A stretch of DNA of 64,000 bases. Origin: Grammothele lineata (lineage: Eukaryota > Basidiomycota > Agaricomycetes > Polyporales > Polyporaceae). How positions within the stretch are numbered: the first letter of the stretch is position 1; each line of letters opens with the position of its first letter. Position numbers and translations under genes: made by a program. Below, piece by piece: positions 36,544 through 46,846 of the stretch. The notes below the pieces were generated by a model. The model saw only the letters and a list, made by a program, of their open reading frames with translations, was not told the DNA's origin and searched no databases. Location: the NCBI GenBank assembly GCA_002150815.3, contig NDFF03000169.1:60012-124011 (forward strand), in the 5' to 3' direction.

Positions 36544-39204
36544 ATGGTCCCGACTCCCATCAATAATGCTCCCACACGCTATCCACGTCTAACTTACGCG
36601 TTATTCACCCTCGCCACTCATGGCCTAGGCAAGCTTACTGCCCTCTTCCGTGAGGAGGAGGCGTCCCCAAGCGTGCACACGCACACCTTCGCCAAGAGGG
36701 AGGACCTGCCTGCTTCCAAGAGGATCACATTCATAGTCTTGATCCCTGTGCTCGTCCTCCTTTCCGGTCTCTTTGCCGGTCTCACCCTAGGGTACATGAG
36801 CTTGGACGAGACTCAGCTCCACGTACTCAGCATCAGTGGCACGCCGTGAGTTCGCTCCTCGTCTTCCTTTGAGTTTGTCTTTGATAGTATATTCCCGCAG
36901 TAAGCAGAGGAGGTACGCCGAGAAGATCCTGCCCATTCGCAGGAATGGCCACTTGCTCCTCATCACGCTCCTGCTGGCCAACATGGTCGTCAACGAAGCG
37001 CTCCCCGTTATCTCCGAGCCCGTCTTGGGTGGCGGGTTTGCGAGTGTAGCAATTAGTACCGTGCTGATTGTGATGTGAGTAAACATTAGTTCTACGGAGT
37101 GCATGAGATTTTTGGCGTGGCGCGACCTCGGTGCGACCGCATACATGGACCTGAGAACAACATGCGCGCAAAACGAGGAAGTAGAGCCGTATTTGCGAGT
37201 ACGTGTCAGATGTGTCTGAGCAGTGCGTGACGTCATAGATTTGGGTACATGTAGATTGAGGTATGCATGTACCCAATTTGCTGTTGGCCCTCCCAACTGA
37301 CCGGGTGTGGCAACCTTTGAAGAGCTCTCCTCTATCCGTGAAACGTGAAGCATGCCGCTGACCAAATGACCACCAGCTTCTCTGAGATTATACCCCAGTC
37401 CCTCTGTACGAGGTACGGCCTGGCGATCGGCGCCAACATGGCTTGGTTCGTCCGGATCCTCATCTTGGCCATTGTGAGTACAACCTCACCGTGCTCCGTC
37501 TTGCTATATTTACTTTGACATTTAGGGAATTATCAGTTGGCCTGTCGCCAAGTTAATGGAGATCATCCTGGGCCCTCACCACGGTATCATGTATCGACGC
37601 GGAGGTACGGAACGTTACCTTGATTGATGGTAATCCTGGCTCAAACTCTGTCCCAGAGCTCAAGGAGCTTATTGCTCTGCACTCGACGACCGGTGAACTC
37701 GGTGGAGACCTCCAGTCAGACACAGTCACTATCATCGGCGCCACGTTGGATCTCCAAGAGAAGGTCGTCCGACAAGCGATGACGCCCCTGGAGAAGATTT
37801 TCATGCTAAACATCGATACCAAGCTTGACTTCGAAACGATGAAGCGCATCGGCGAGACCGGCCACTCTCGCGTCCCCGTATACGAGGAAGTCGAAGTACC
37901 CGTGGTGCCCAAGAGCCCCGTCCCCTTGAAGGGCATCTCCCTGTCACTCAGCGGCACCTCTACGCCCACCAAGACCGAGGACTCGCCTCTGCCCGACCGC
38001 ATGCAGAAAGTCAAGAAGATCATCGGCGTGCTGCTCGTGAAGCAGCTCCTGCTCCTCGACCCCAAGGAGGCGACCCCGCTCCGGTCGATTACGCTCAACC
38101 CTATCACCTGCGTGCCGTTCAACGAGCCGATCCTGAGCATCCTCGACAAGTTCCAGGAAGGCAGGAGCCACATGGCGATCGTGTCCCGGTTCTCGGTCGA
38201 GAAGGCGAAGAGCGTGCAGCAGGAGGTCAAGAAGGGTTTGACGCGGCGCCTCAAGGACCGCGTCGGCATGGGCGACTCGTCGAGCTCCTCCGAGTCAAGC
38301 TCGGACGAGAGCGGCGACGAGACGGGCGGCAGCGTCGCGTCGCGCTCGGACAGGGACGCCACGCTCCGCGGGGACGCTCCTCAAGAGGCGACGAAGCGCA
38401 AGCACAAGTGGCGCCGTGGCGGGAAGAAGCGCAAGTCGAAGGGCGAGAGCGGCAAGGCAGACGCGGGAGACGTCGAGAAGGGCGATCCGCAGAAGGAGAA
38501 GGAGCGCCAGGGCGTCGTGCAGAGCTCGATCGCGATGGCCATGAGCATCGGGCGCGAGCAGAGCCTGCCCGACGACGCCGTGCTCGGCAAGGCGGAGGCG
38601 GACGACGTACGTCTCCTCCCCCTCCTCTGTATGTATGTCTCGTCCTGACTTTGATCTCCCACAGTTCGTCCAGAGCATGGACCCGTACATCATGCCGCTC
38701 GGGATCATCACGCTCGAGGACGTCGTCGAAGAGCTCATCGGCGAGGAAATCTACGACGAGTTCGACCGCGAAGGCGCGGGGAACATCGCCCCGCACCTCC
38801 CCATGCGCTCCTTCCTGCGCCGTGGCCCGCGCCGCACCGACGCCAGCCCCGTCGTGGGCGCGGGCGAGGGCGCGCGGGGGGCACAGACTACCCCAGCGTC
38901 CCCGCAGCTCCTCGCCGCGAGCCTGTCCGCGTCTGGGTCCCCGCCGCCGTTGACGACGGCGCCGTCGGACAGCGCGGCGGTGGCGGGGGCGGTGGGCAGG
39001 AAGCGCGGGATGATCGGGAAGGTGTTTGGGGGCGTAAAGCGCTCGAATACGATTGACTTGCCTCCCGTGAAGAAGGACGCGGAGGACGACAAGAAAGAGA
39101 AGGAGAAAGAAGAGGAGAAGGAGAAGGAGGTGCAGAGTGAACCGTTGCCCGAGGACCAGAAAGATGCCCCGGATAAGGGCGACGAGGGTGCGGCGAAGGA
39201 ATAA
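36544..39204 (+). CDS. MAM3: CNNM/Mam3-type membrane protein with CBS domains
   Basis: A vacuolar or plasma-membrane protein of the DUF21 (CNNM) family linked to Mg, Mn and metal homeostasis. The transmembrane module starts at about residue 60 (FIVLIPVLVLLSGLFAGLTL) and carries the family signature GLTLGYMSLDETQL, then three more helices with NEALPVI and FSEIIPQ. The CBS pair follows: CBS1 with QAMTPLEKIFML and GHSRVPVY; CBS2 with FQEGRSHMAIV and PLGIITLEDVVEELIGEEI. About 150 residues rich in Ser, Asp and Lys/Arg are inserted inside CBS2. The tail is charged (Lys/Glu). Six exons: 36544-36845, 36901-37074, 37377-37473, 37526-37604, 37657-38606 and 38665-39204, giving 713 residues. Intron 2 is 302 nt, unusually long here, and contains a hairpin. 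The start at 36544 is the first ATG of the frame. Confidence 0.92.
37241..37276 (+). repeat. Hairpin inside intron 2 of the CNNM gene
   Basis: TTGGGTACATG (37241-37251) and CATGTACCCAA (37266-37276) are exact reverse complements separated by 14 nt. The 11-bp stem lies in the 302-nt intron. A perfect TGACGTCA stands just upstream at 37228-37235. Confidence 0.75.
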
Positions 39205-41371
39205 CGCTGTCCGAGGATAGACTGGGGATGTCGATGATTGATGATGATGATGTTGTGTTGGAGGTGTTTTTGCGGTCTCTTTTACTCGATGTGTGTTTTC
39301 ATGATTTACGATACGTTGGAGTAGAACGACATTTCTACGTGTTTTCGGATGAGTAGGGGTGATGACTTTGACATGTTCTGTTGAGTAGCTAGCTAGTTGT
39401 TATACCATCCAGGCTTTACAGCCCTCGGACATTCATCCAAGTTCTGACCTGCATTCCATTGGTCCCGTCACAGCAGAATTCATCGTGCAACATTTCCCCG
39501 CGCCGCCGTATGATACAGTTCCGCCCCGGACCTTCCGCAGCGAGCCAAATGGGGAACCATGGAGATCTGTGGGCGCACCACCCCGGATCGTAACGACGGC
39601 CGCACGCCGAGCCGTCGTACGACAGACCCGCACAACATGAACGCTCACGCTGCCGTTGGGATCAAGTCGAAGACGCACGCCGGGCTCCAAGGGGGTGGGG
39701 AGGAGCCGAGAAGGCGTGAAGTGGGTGCGGGGCCCCACACTGGCACCGCGCGCGTGCGCGTGCGCTCGCTCGACGACAGAAAGGCAAAAGTTGCCGAAGT
39801 GTGCCACTGTATGAAGGGGATCGTCTCGCGTCATCGCACGTGTGCTACGTCGCCGGGGTGGCGAGCCTTGGAGCTTCTGCTCCGAGCCGTGCGTTGAGTC
39901 CTGCCAGTGACTGCAGAGTCCACTGTGGTTCGCCTGCGCCAGGGTGACGCATGGAGGGGTCGGTCGTGCTCCGGAACATCTGGCGGTCGCCATTCTCGAG
40001 AGTGGAAACCCCGCGGAATGCGGTAACGCCCCTGCGGCCAAGCCCGTGAGGATTCCCAAACAAACCATTCGCCGTCGGGGTGCCTTGGTGGTTGTGGCAA
40101 GCGCTATGCCCGGGCAGCTCGGAAGCCTAAGGGCAGTTCAGGCATGCGGCAGGAACCCGAGAAGCACGACGCGGACGCTTCGACGGCGGGGGCGTCGGGG
40201 CCAGTACGCGAGCCCGCAGAGGAAGGGCGGTCGCCCGCTGGGACGAGCTCGCGCTGAAAAGGACGACGGGGTTGCCACGGAAGGGCTGAGCGCTGACGGC
40301 GAGAGAAGGGCCTTCGCGCGCAGAAGGCCGCAAAATTGAAGCTCTAGCGAACCGTGCACGCTGACGTCCTCGAGGCCCATGACGCCATTCGTGCCGTACC
40401 CGCGGAGAAGCCCGCGGGGCTGGGGCGCTGACTGAACCTTCGAGTAAGTGGTCGGATTAGCTTCAGCAGCCTTCGCAGCGCGGCGCGGCCCTGTGCGGTT
40501 CGCGCTCCCATGCATTGCTGCTGCTGCTGCTGCTGCTGCAGGCAGCGACGGCACCGCGACGGACAGCCTCGGGCCGTGCGCATCGCCCGGCAGGCTCTGC
40601 CACCGTGGCACTGCGAGGTCGTGCACGAGGAGTTAGCACAAGAGAGCGTCGAGTCCGAGTCGCACGTCGCGAACGGCGCGCGCGCGCGTCCCGTCTTCTG
40701 TCGTGGGAGATTGTGCGGCGTGGGCCGACGGTGGACTTGGGCGACATGCGCAGTGGTCAGGCGACGGCGGGTGATACACCGCGCGATGGTTTCAAGATCC
40801 GGGACGGGGGCGATATGCGCCGCGTGGCGGGCGAAGCGGGCGGCGGCTGGGGCAAGAGGGTGGGACACTGGTCGGACGGGGCAGAGGACGGGGCCAGCGT
40901 GGGCGCGCGCGGACCGCCGTGGAGAGCAGGCGCGGCTGTGTCTGGCAGCGTGGCTGCGAGCAGGAGCAGGCTGCCTGCCACGGTGGTAACAGCCAGTAGG
41001 AACCTCGCCCTCAGGCCTCAGCAGGTGGCCGGTCGCAACCGAGGCGGACACGGACGACGGGCAGTGGGTCCGACCCCGGTGCGCCTTGCGGCTTGCCACC
41101 GTGGGGGGCAGGCGGCGCAGCGTATCAATCTTCTCTTACGCGCGATTCAAGCTCAGATTAACACTTTCTAACCGTGGGAGTGCGGGGGGTCAACCCTTGC
41201 TTTACCGCCTGGGGACCCGGGCCTAGACTCCGGTAAGCTGGACCTCAACCGAGGCTTAAGTTATTGCAGCGCCCTTTCGCCTGTCCTCTCCCTCTCCCTC
41301 CCGTAATTTCTTCTCCCCCCTCCCCCGCCGCCCCCGCATCCGTCCCGTTCCCCGCCCGCCGCCTGCCTCGG
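39205..41371. other. Intergenic, GC-rich, no supported gene
   Basis: Follows the 3' UTR of the CNNM gene (T-rich to about 39420). From 39430 to 41250 the GC content is high and long frames exist on both strands (211 and 251 codons minus, 218 codons plus), but they contradict each other and have Arg/Ala-rich, feature-less translations. A (TGC)8 microsatellite lies at 40516-40539. Confidence 0.45.
40516..40539. repeat. (TGC)8 trinucleotide microsatellite
   Basis: Eight perfect TGC units. It would encode polyglutamine on the minus strand or poly-Cys/Ala/Leu on the plus strand, but no supported gene covers it. Confidence 0.85.
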
Positions 41372-44250
41372 ATGCTCAAGCTCCAGGTAACGACGCCGTC
41401 GCCGGACACATCCCACCCTGCCTCCCCCACCCTCGCCGAACTTAGCCGGAACGCATCCGTCATATCCTCCTCCTCCTCCAACTCTTCCTCCCCGGACCTC
41501 ACCCTCCAGACCCCCGTCCGCCCCCGGCCTTTGCGTAACTTTTCCGCCCCCCGTGCCAACCTCCGCTCGAGGAGTCCGCAGAGCCCAACCACCCCGCGCA
41601 GCTCGCGCCCGCCCGCGTATCTCACGAAGGAGCTCGGCCTCCCGGACGATGACCCCTCCCCGCTCCGCCCGCCCGCGTCGCGCACGCAGTCCAAGTCGCG
41701 CAACAGCTCCGTCAGCGGGCGCATGACCGTCGACGACTTTGACTTCCGCGAGGAGCTTGGCCAGGGCTCGTATTCCACGGTAAGCCCCACGCTCTCTCTC
41801 TCCCGCGCCGGCGGCGCGCTCTCCCCCCCTTCCCTCCCCCACAGCCGAACTGACGCGCGCGTAGGTGTGGTTGGGCAGGCTTCTCGCCACCGGGCAGGAG
41901 TACGCCATTAAGCGGATAGACAAGGCGCATTTGAAGCGCCACCAGAAGGAGCAGACCGCACTGGCAGAGAAGAACACGTTGGTCCGGTTAGGTTCGGGGC
42001 ACCCAGGTATCGTACGTCTGCATTGGACGTTCCAGGACGATTGGAGCCTTTGTGAGTCTCCCTTGCACCTCCACGGTGTTTCGGCGGCATCCCGCCTGAC
42101 TATATGCGCCAGTCTTCGTCCTCGACCTCGCACGGAACGGCGAGCTCCAAACACGAATATCCCACCTCGGCTCGCTGTCCATCAACTGCGTACGGTATTA
42201 CGCCGCGCAAATCGTCGACGCGTTGGGATACATGCACTCTAAAGGAGTCATCCACAGGTGCGCTCCGCTCCGATACCGCCTCCGTTCCGCGTTCCGAGGC
42301 CTCTCATCGACTGAGGACAATTTTTCCGTGCGCTTCTACAGAGATTTGAAGCCGGAGAATATTCTGTTGGACGACGCCCTTCGGATAAAGATCACCGACT
42401 TCGGGACTGGCAAGCTTCTTGATTCCGGAGGTCGGTACCCCGCCCGACCGGGACTTTCCGCGTTCTAACACTAGTCCGTGCCTGCAGGAGAGCCCACTAA
42501 GACTTTTGTGGGAACAGCCCAGTATGTCTCGCCGGAGCTTTTGGAACACAATGAGAGCAGCAAAAGGTGCGTGGGCAATTAGGCGTTTGTATGGCGACGG
42601 CGGGGCAGGTTTGACCGTGATTGTCGTCGCAGTTCGGATTTCTGGGCCCTCGGTTGTATCATCTATCAGATGATCGCGGGCCGTTTCGTCTTTCGCGGGC
42701 TCGCAGACTGGCAGAAGATCAAGCAGCTCGAGTACTCGTTTCCGGAGGGCTTTGACGAGCAGGCACAGGACTTGGTTCAGAAGCTCTTGGTGCGCCCGGC
42801 CGTCTTTGAACCACCGGCGTCGGCTCACGATCATTGCCTTGTTAGGTCCGCGACCCCGATCAGCGTTTAGGTGCCGGGCCTCCGGGCAGCCCGTACGACA
42901 TGCACGCGCTGCGCAACCATCCGTTCTTCGAGTCAATCAACTGGCGGACGCTGTGGACCGATCCCGCGCCGCTCGTCGAGCCCGGGCTGGTGAAGAAGGA
43001 GCCCCCGCAGTCGTCGAACGTCAGCATCCGACTCGCTTGGGACCAGATCGACGCCGAGAACGCGATCGAGGACGACGAGGACGAGGACGACGCGGTGAGC
43101 TGGACGTCGAACGGCGAGGGCGGCGAGTACTTCCCCGCCATGCCCGCCAAGGCGAACGGCCACGCGGCCGCGGTCGGGCCCTACGGCGAGACGCGCATGG
43201 AGACGCTGCCTCCCCTACCGCTCGCCGACGTGGAGGAGGAATCGGCCAGCCCGGCCGACGGCGTGCGGTTCGTTTCGCCCGCGCAGTCGCAGCCGTCGAT
43301 ACCGGAGGACGAGCTCCGGGATACCGTTAAGGACATGCTGGACATCCCTGTGCCGACGCGGTCGCAGCCCATCGACGTCCCTCGAGCGTCCGGGCCCGGG
43401 TCGCACTCGACAGGCTCCGTCTCGAGCTCTTCGGATGGGAGCCCGGTTGAGAAAATGGGGGCGGTGATGGACGAAGGAGAGCGAGGGCGGCCGCGCGCGC
43501 AGACCCCCATCCAAGGCAACGGCGCCCTCGATCCCGAGCTGTACGTCAGACCCTCCTCCGCACCCGCTTCGCTCTACTCACCCGTGCTTCGATTTCGATT
43601 TCGATTCCGCTTCTGCGACCACACAGGAACTCGCTAATGCAGCCGGGCGAGCACATCGTCTTCAACACGATGGTGGACGCGGGCGGGCCGAAGCGGCGCG
43701 CGAGCCGGCTGCTCGCGATGGCGGTCGCGCCGAAGAAGACGCAGCAGCAGCAGCAGCAGCGGCCGCGCGAGCTCGTGCTGACGAACTATAGGCTGCTGTG
43801 CGTGAAGCACAAGCCCGGGCGGGCCGTGCAGGTCCGCGCGGAGCTCCTCGTAAGGCCGCCGCAGGTGGTCGGGGCGGGCTGGGGGAAGGAGAAGGAGAAG
43901 GATCTGCGGTCGCTCGTTTCGTCGATTGAGCCGAAGGGCGACCGGGAGTTCGTCATCATCACGGTGCGTGTCCGTACTGGACCTGCTGGATTGCGGAGAG
44001 GTGCTGATCACGCGATACTTTTTTTCGGGACGTGCAGCCGGTCAAGTCGCATTGCTATGTGGCGGGTAGCGCGTCGATAGCGTCGATGTGGATACGCAAG
44101 ATCCACGAAGCGATTGAAGCTAACCCGCCCATAGCGGCGCTGAATGCGGGCGCCAATGGCACCTCTCCCTCAACGACGTCCGCCATGTCCTCGCTCGTGT
44201 CGCATGGGATTCCGATTGGGGGTCGACTGCGCAGCATCTCACGGACATGA
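41372..44250 (+). CDS. PKH1: PDK1-type protein kinase with PH domain (Pkh/Ksg1)
   Basis: The AGC master kinase that phosphorylates the activation loop of Ypk, Pkc, Sch9 and related kinases downstream of sphingolipid or phosphoinositide signals. A Ser/Pro-rich N terminus of about 115 residues precedes the kinase domain. Visible kinase features are the glycine loop GQGSYSTVW, the catalytic lysine in YAIKRID, HRDLKPEN, DFG in ITDFGTG, the activation-loop TKTFVGTAQYVSPE and DFWALGCIIYQM. Next come an acidic linker, a long disordered region and a C-terminal PDK1-type PH domain (QPGEHIVFNTMVD, ELVLTNYRLLCVK, ending ASMWIRKIHEAI), with a Gln6 run inside. Nine exons: 41372-41779, 41865-42051, 42113-42257, 42342-42430, 42488-42566, 42633-42789, 42846-43540, 43627-43963 and 44038-44250, giving 769 residues. 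An in-frame ATG at 41264 would add 36 Pro-rich residues; I prefer 41372. Confidence 0.94.
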
Positions 44251-45174
44251 CGCCTGTGCGTTCCTGCTGCTCTCTCTTTTTCTCTTCCTCGCTCCTCGCT
44301 GCTGCTGCCGTTTCTCCTTTGCGCAATTTGTATCCTTAACACGCTGTCCTCGGGGATCGTTACGCTATTCACCAGGGTTCCTCCTTCTCGGCTGCTGCAG
44401 TACTACCAGGACATTTTTATGACGACGGACGCCTCGCACACATCTTCTCGTCGCTCTGCCTCCTCTTACACGTTTATTCCCTCTCCCCGCACGTGCTCAT
44501 TTGCCCCCCAACACCTCCCATACGATCCGCACACTCCACTTACTACTTACCGTTGCCTCCGTCCCCACACCCACCCCAACACCCCAACACCCCAACGAAC
44601 ACGGCCGACAGACGGCGTGTGCCTCTCCTCCACCTTATACTGTATTTACGACCTATTAGTCAGCTGCACGGTGCACACACAGACGGCATGCTTCTGCATT
44701 GTACGATACGATATTCTCCGGTACGGATCCCCTGGATACGAGTAAGTAGGCAAGTAAGTAAGACTGATACGGGTACCAGTAGGTAGTAGCATACTGCACG
44801 CATACCATGGCCAATCGAACGGACCGGACGCGGACGTGGGCGGTCCTGCCCGCTGCGTTTTGTACATGCATTCCTTCAGCGTACTTTGGGGGTCGATGGT
44901 TTCGTCTCGAGAACGTATGCGCACATGGCACACCCTAGCCGCTATGCCTTTGGTGGTTTTGCAACTTCATGACAGGATGCCGTCGGCGAGACGGCCTGCC
45001 ACGAGTGAAGGGTATGTGAAGACGGAAGGATCTGAGATCGGCTACTATTAGGCGCACGTGGCCGTCTAGTGACTCGGCTTTGAGAGTTTGCTACGAGCAA
45101 AGTGCGGGGTCATTTCGCGTTTTCGTCTGCCACCGCTCCCTTCTCTCCCTCTCCCTCCTCCTCTCTCCACACCC
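44251..45174. other. Intergenic, PKH1 3' UTR and ILV6 promoter
   Basis: T/C-rich 3' flank of the kinase gene to about 44700, then mixed sequence. A Gcn4-like site (45070) and a CT-rich tract (45128-45170) lie directly before the ILV6 start. Confidence 0.45.
45070..45075 (+). promoter_or_regulatory. Gcn4/Cpc1-like site upstream of ILV6
   Basis: TGACTC within TAGTGACTCGG, matching six of seven bases of the TGASTCA element recognised by Gcn4-type bZIP factors, 105 bp before the ILV6 ATG. ILV genes are known targets of general amino acid control in yeast and filamentous fungi, so the position is sensible. A six-base match can also be chance. Confidence 0.35.
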
Positions 45175-46660
45175 ATGGCCTCTTTCGTCGCCACGGCGGG
45201 ACGCGCCCGCCTCGCGAGGGCAGCGCTCGCCCCCCGCGGCAGGTGGTACAGCTCGAGCCCGCTCACGCGCCAACAGAGCTCAGACGACCCGCAGCAAACG
45301 CAAGCGCAGGCGGCGCCGAAGCCCCCGCCGCCCATCGACGACTCGACGTCCGCGCTGGACTACAAGCGCACGCTGAGGCACCGCCCGCCGCCGCTGCCCG
45401 CGATGGACCTCCCGCGCTCGCGCACGGCGGAGGAGGCGGTGACGAATATTTTGTATAATACGCCGCCCCCGAGTTTGCAGCCGTTCAAGAAGTGCGTGTG
45501 TTTTTTTCTGTTGGAGAAAAGGGGGGGGGTGCTTGCGAGATGAGGCGCGGCGCGGGGTGTTCGCTATTGTTTTGGGTTTAGAGCTGACCGCTTTGCTTTG
45601 CAGGCACGTCTTGAACTGTCTCGTGCAGAACGAGCCTGGTGTGCTCTCGCGCGTGTCTGGCATCCTTGCTGGCCGCGGCTTCAACATCGACTCCCTGGTT
45701 GTGTGCCGCACCGAGATTCGCGACCTATCTCGCATGTGTATTGTGCTCCGCGGCCAGGACGGCGTCGTGGAGCAGGCGCGTAGGCAGCTCGAGGATTTGG
45801 TGAGTGCTGTCTGCTGGTCTGGTCATTTCGGCGCGACGTCACGACGTATCGTGGGGTTGGGCAAATGGAAGGCGCATGCACAATCCTGGCCTCCCCAATT
45901 TGCCAATTGAGTTGCACGAAGGGGTGCGGTACGGCTCGCGAGTATTCTTCCCCACCGCTTCCTCTGCCGCCGCCCCTTGCGCCGCCGTCCCCAGAGTCAT
46001 TTAGCCTCCCGCTAACTTACGACTTTCCTCCACCCAACAGGTCCCCGTTTGGGCCGTGCTCGACTATACCGACACGCATTGCATCGAGCGCGAGCTCCTG
46101 CTCGCCAAAGTCTCCATCCTCGGCCCCGAGTACCTCGAGGACCAGCTCCTCGGCGGACCAACGCACGAGCCGCGCCCTCACGCGCCCGCGCCCCCCAGCT
46201 CCGCGGACGACAAGCTCGCGCGCGAGACCGCCCTCGCGCAGCACTTCGAGCACTCCGCCGACCCCGATGCCGCCACCCCCGCCGCCCCCGCCTCTGCCCC
46301 TGCACCGCTCACCCCGAGCCAGGCCCTCCGGCTCAAGAGCGACCACCTGCAGGCGATCCAGGTGCTCTCGGCGCAGTTCGGCGGGCGGATCGTCGACGTG
46401 AGCGAGCACAGCGTGATCGTGGAGATGTGCGGCAAGACGAAGCGCGTCGAGGCGTTCCTCTCGCTCCTCAAGCCGTTTGGCGTGCTCGAGTCGGCGCGGA
46501 CAGGTGCGTTCGGTTCGTTGTCTTTGTTGCTTGAAGAGATGCTCAAGGCAGAGCGACAGGTCTTATGGTCATGCCCCGCACGCCGTTCAAGCACACCGAG
46601 GAGGCGGATGAGGCGGACGAGGGCGGCGCTGTCGACGCCAGCCTGCTTCCTCCTGGTTAA
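45175..46660 (+). CDS. ILV6: Acetolactate synthase regulatory subunit (ILV6)
   Basis: The mitochondrial small subunit that activates acetohydroxyacid synthase (Ilv2) and gives it valine feedback sensitivity in branched-chain amino acid synthesis. The N terminus is Arg/Ala/Ser-rich with no acids for about 35 residues, a good mitochondrial presequence (ARGRWYSSS). The ACT domain is at about 107-180 (LNCLVQNEPGVLSRVSGILA, GRGFNIDSLVV, RMCIVLRG). The second half has LLAKVSILGPEY, a Pro/Ala-rich insertion of about 50 residues, then LQAIQVLSAQFGGRIVDVS, VEMCGK and a C-terminal LMVMPRTP. Four exons: 45175-45491, 45604-45799, 46041-46503 and 46560-46660, giving 358 residues. Intron 2 is 241 nt. The 3' end is 186 bp from the convergent COG5 stop. 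Confidence 0.94.
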
Positions 46661-46846
46661 AAGGTGTCGTGTGTCGCGTCTACAAAAGTACTCAATTCGT
46701 CATGGCGTAAATGTCGGGGTTTCGTTCCATTGGTTATACCTGTCGCCGCAAAGAAGTATCTCGGGCAAACGCCCGCTCCCGTCCTCCAATATCATTACTA
46801 CCGAGAGCGTGTGTCTACGAGTCTACAAGGTCGCCCGATCTACGAT

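Noticed and set aside
39433..41171. Frames of 211, 251 and 218 codons on both strands
   Set aside because: They overlap on opposite strands, are Arg/Ala-biased and show no motif, splice extension or start context. High GC explains their length.
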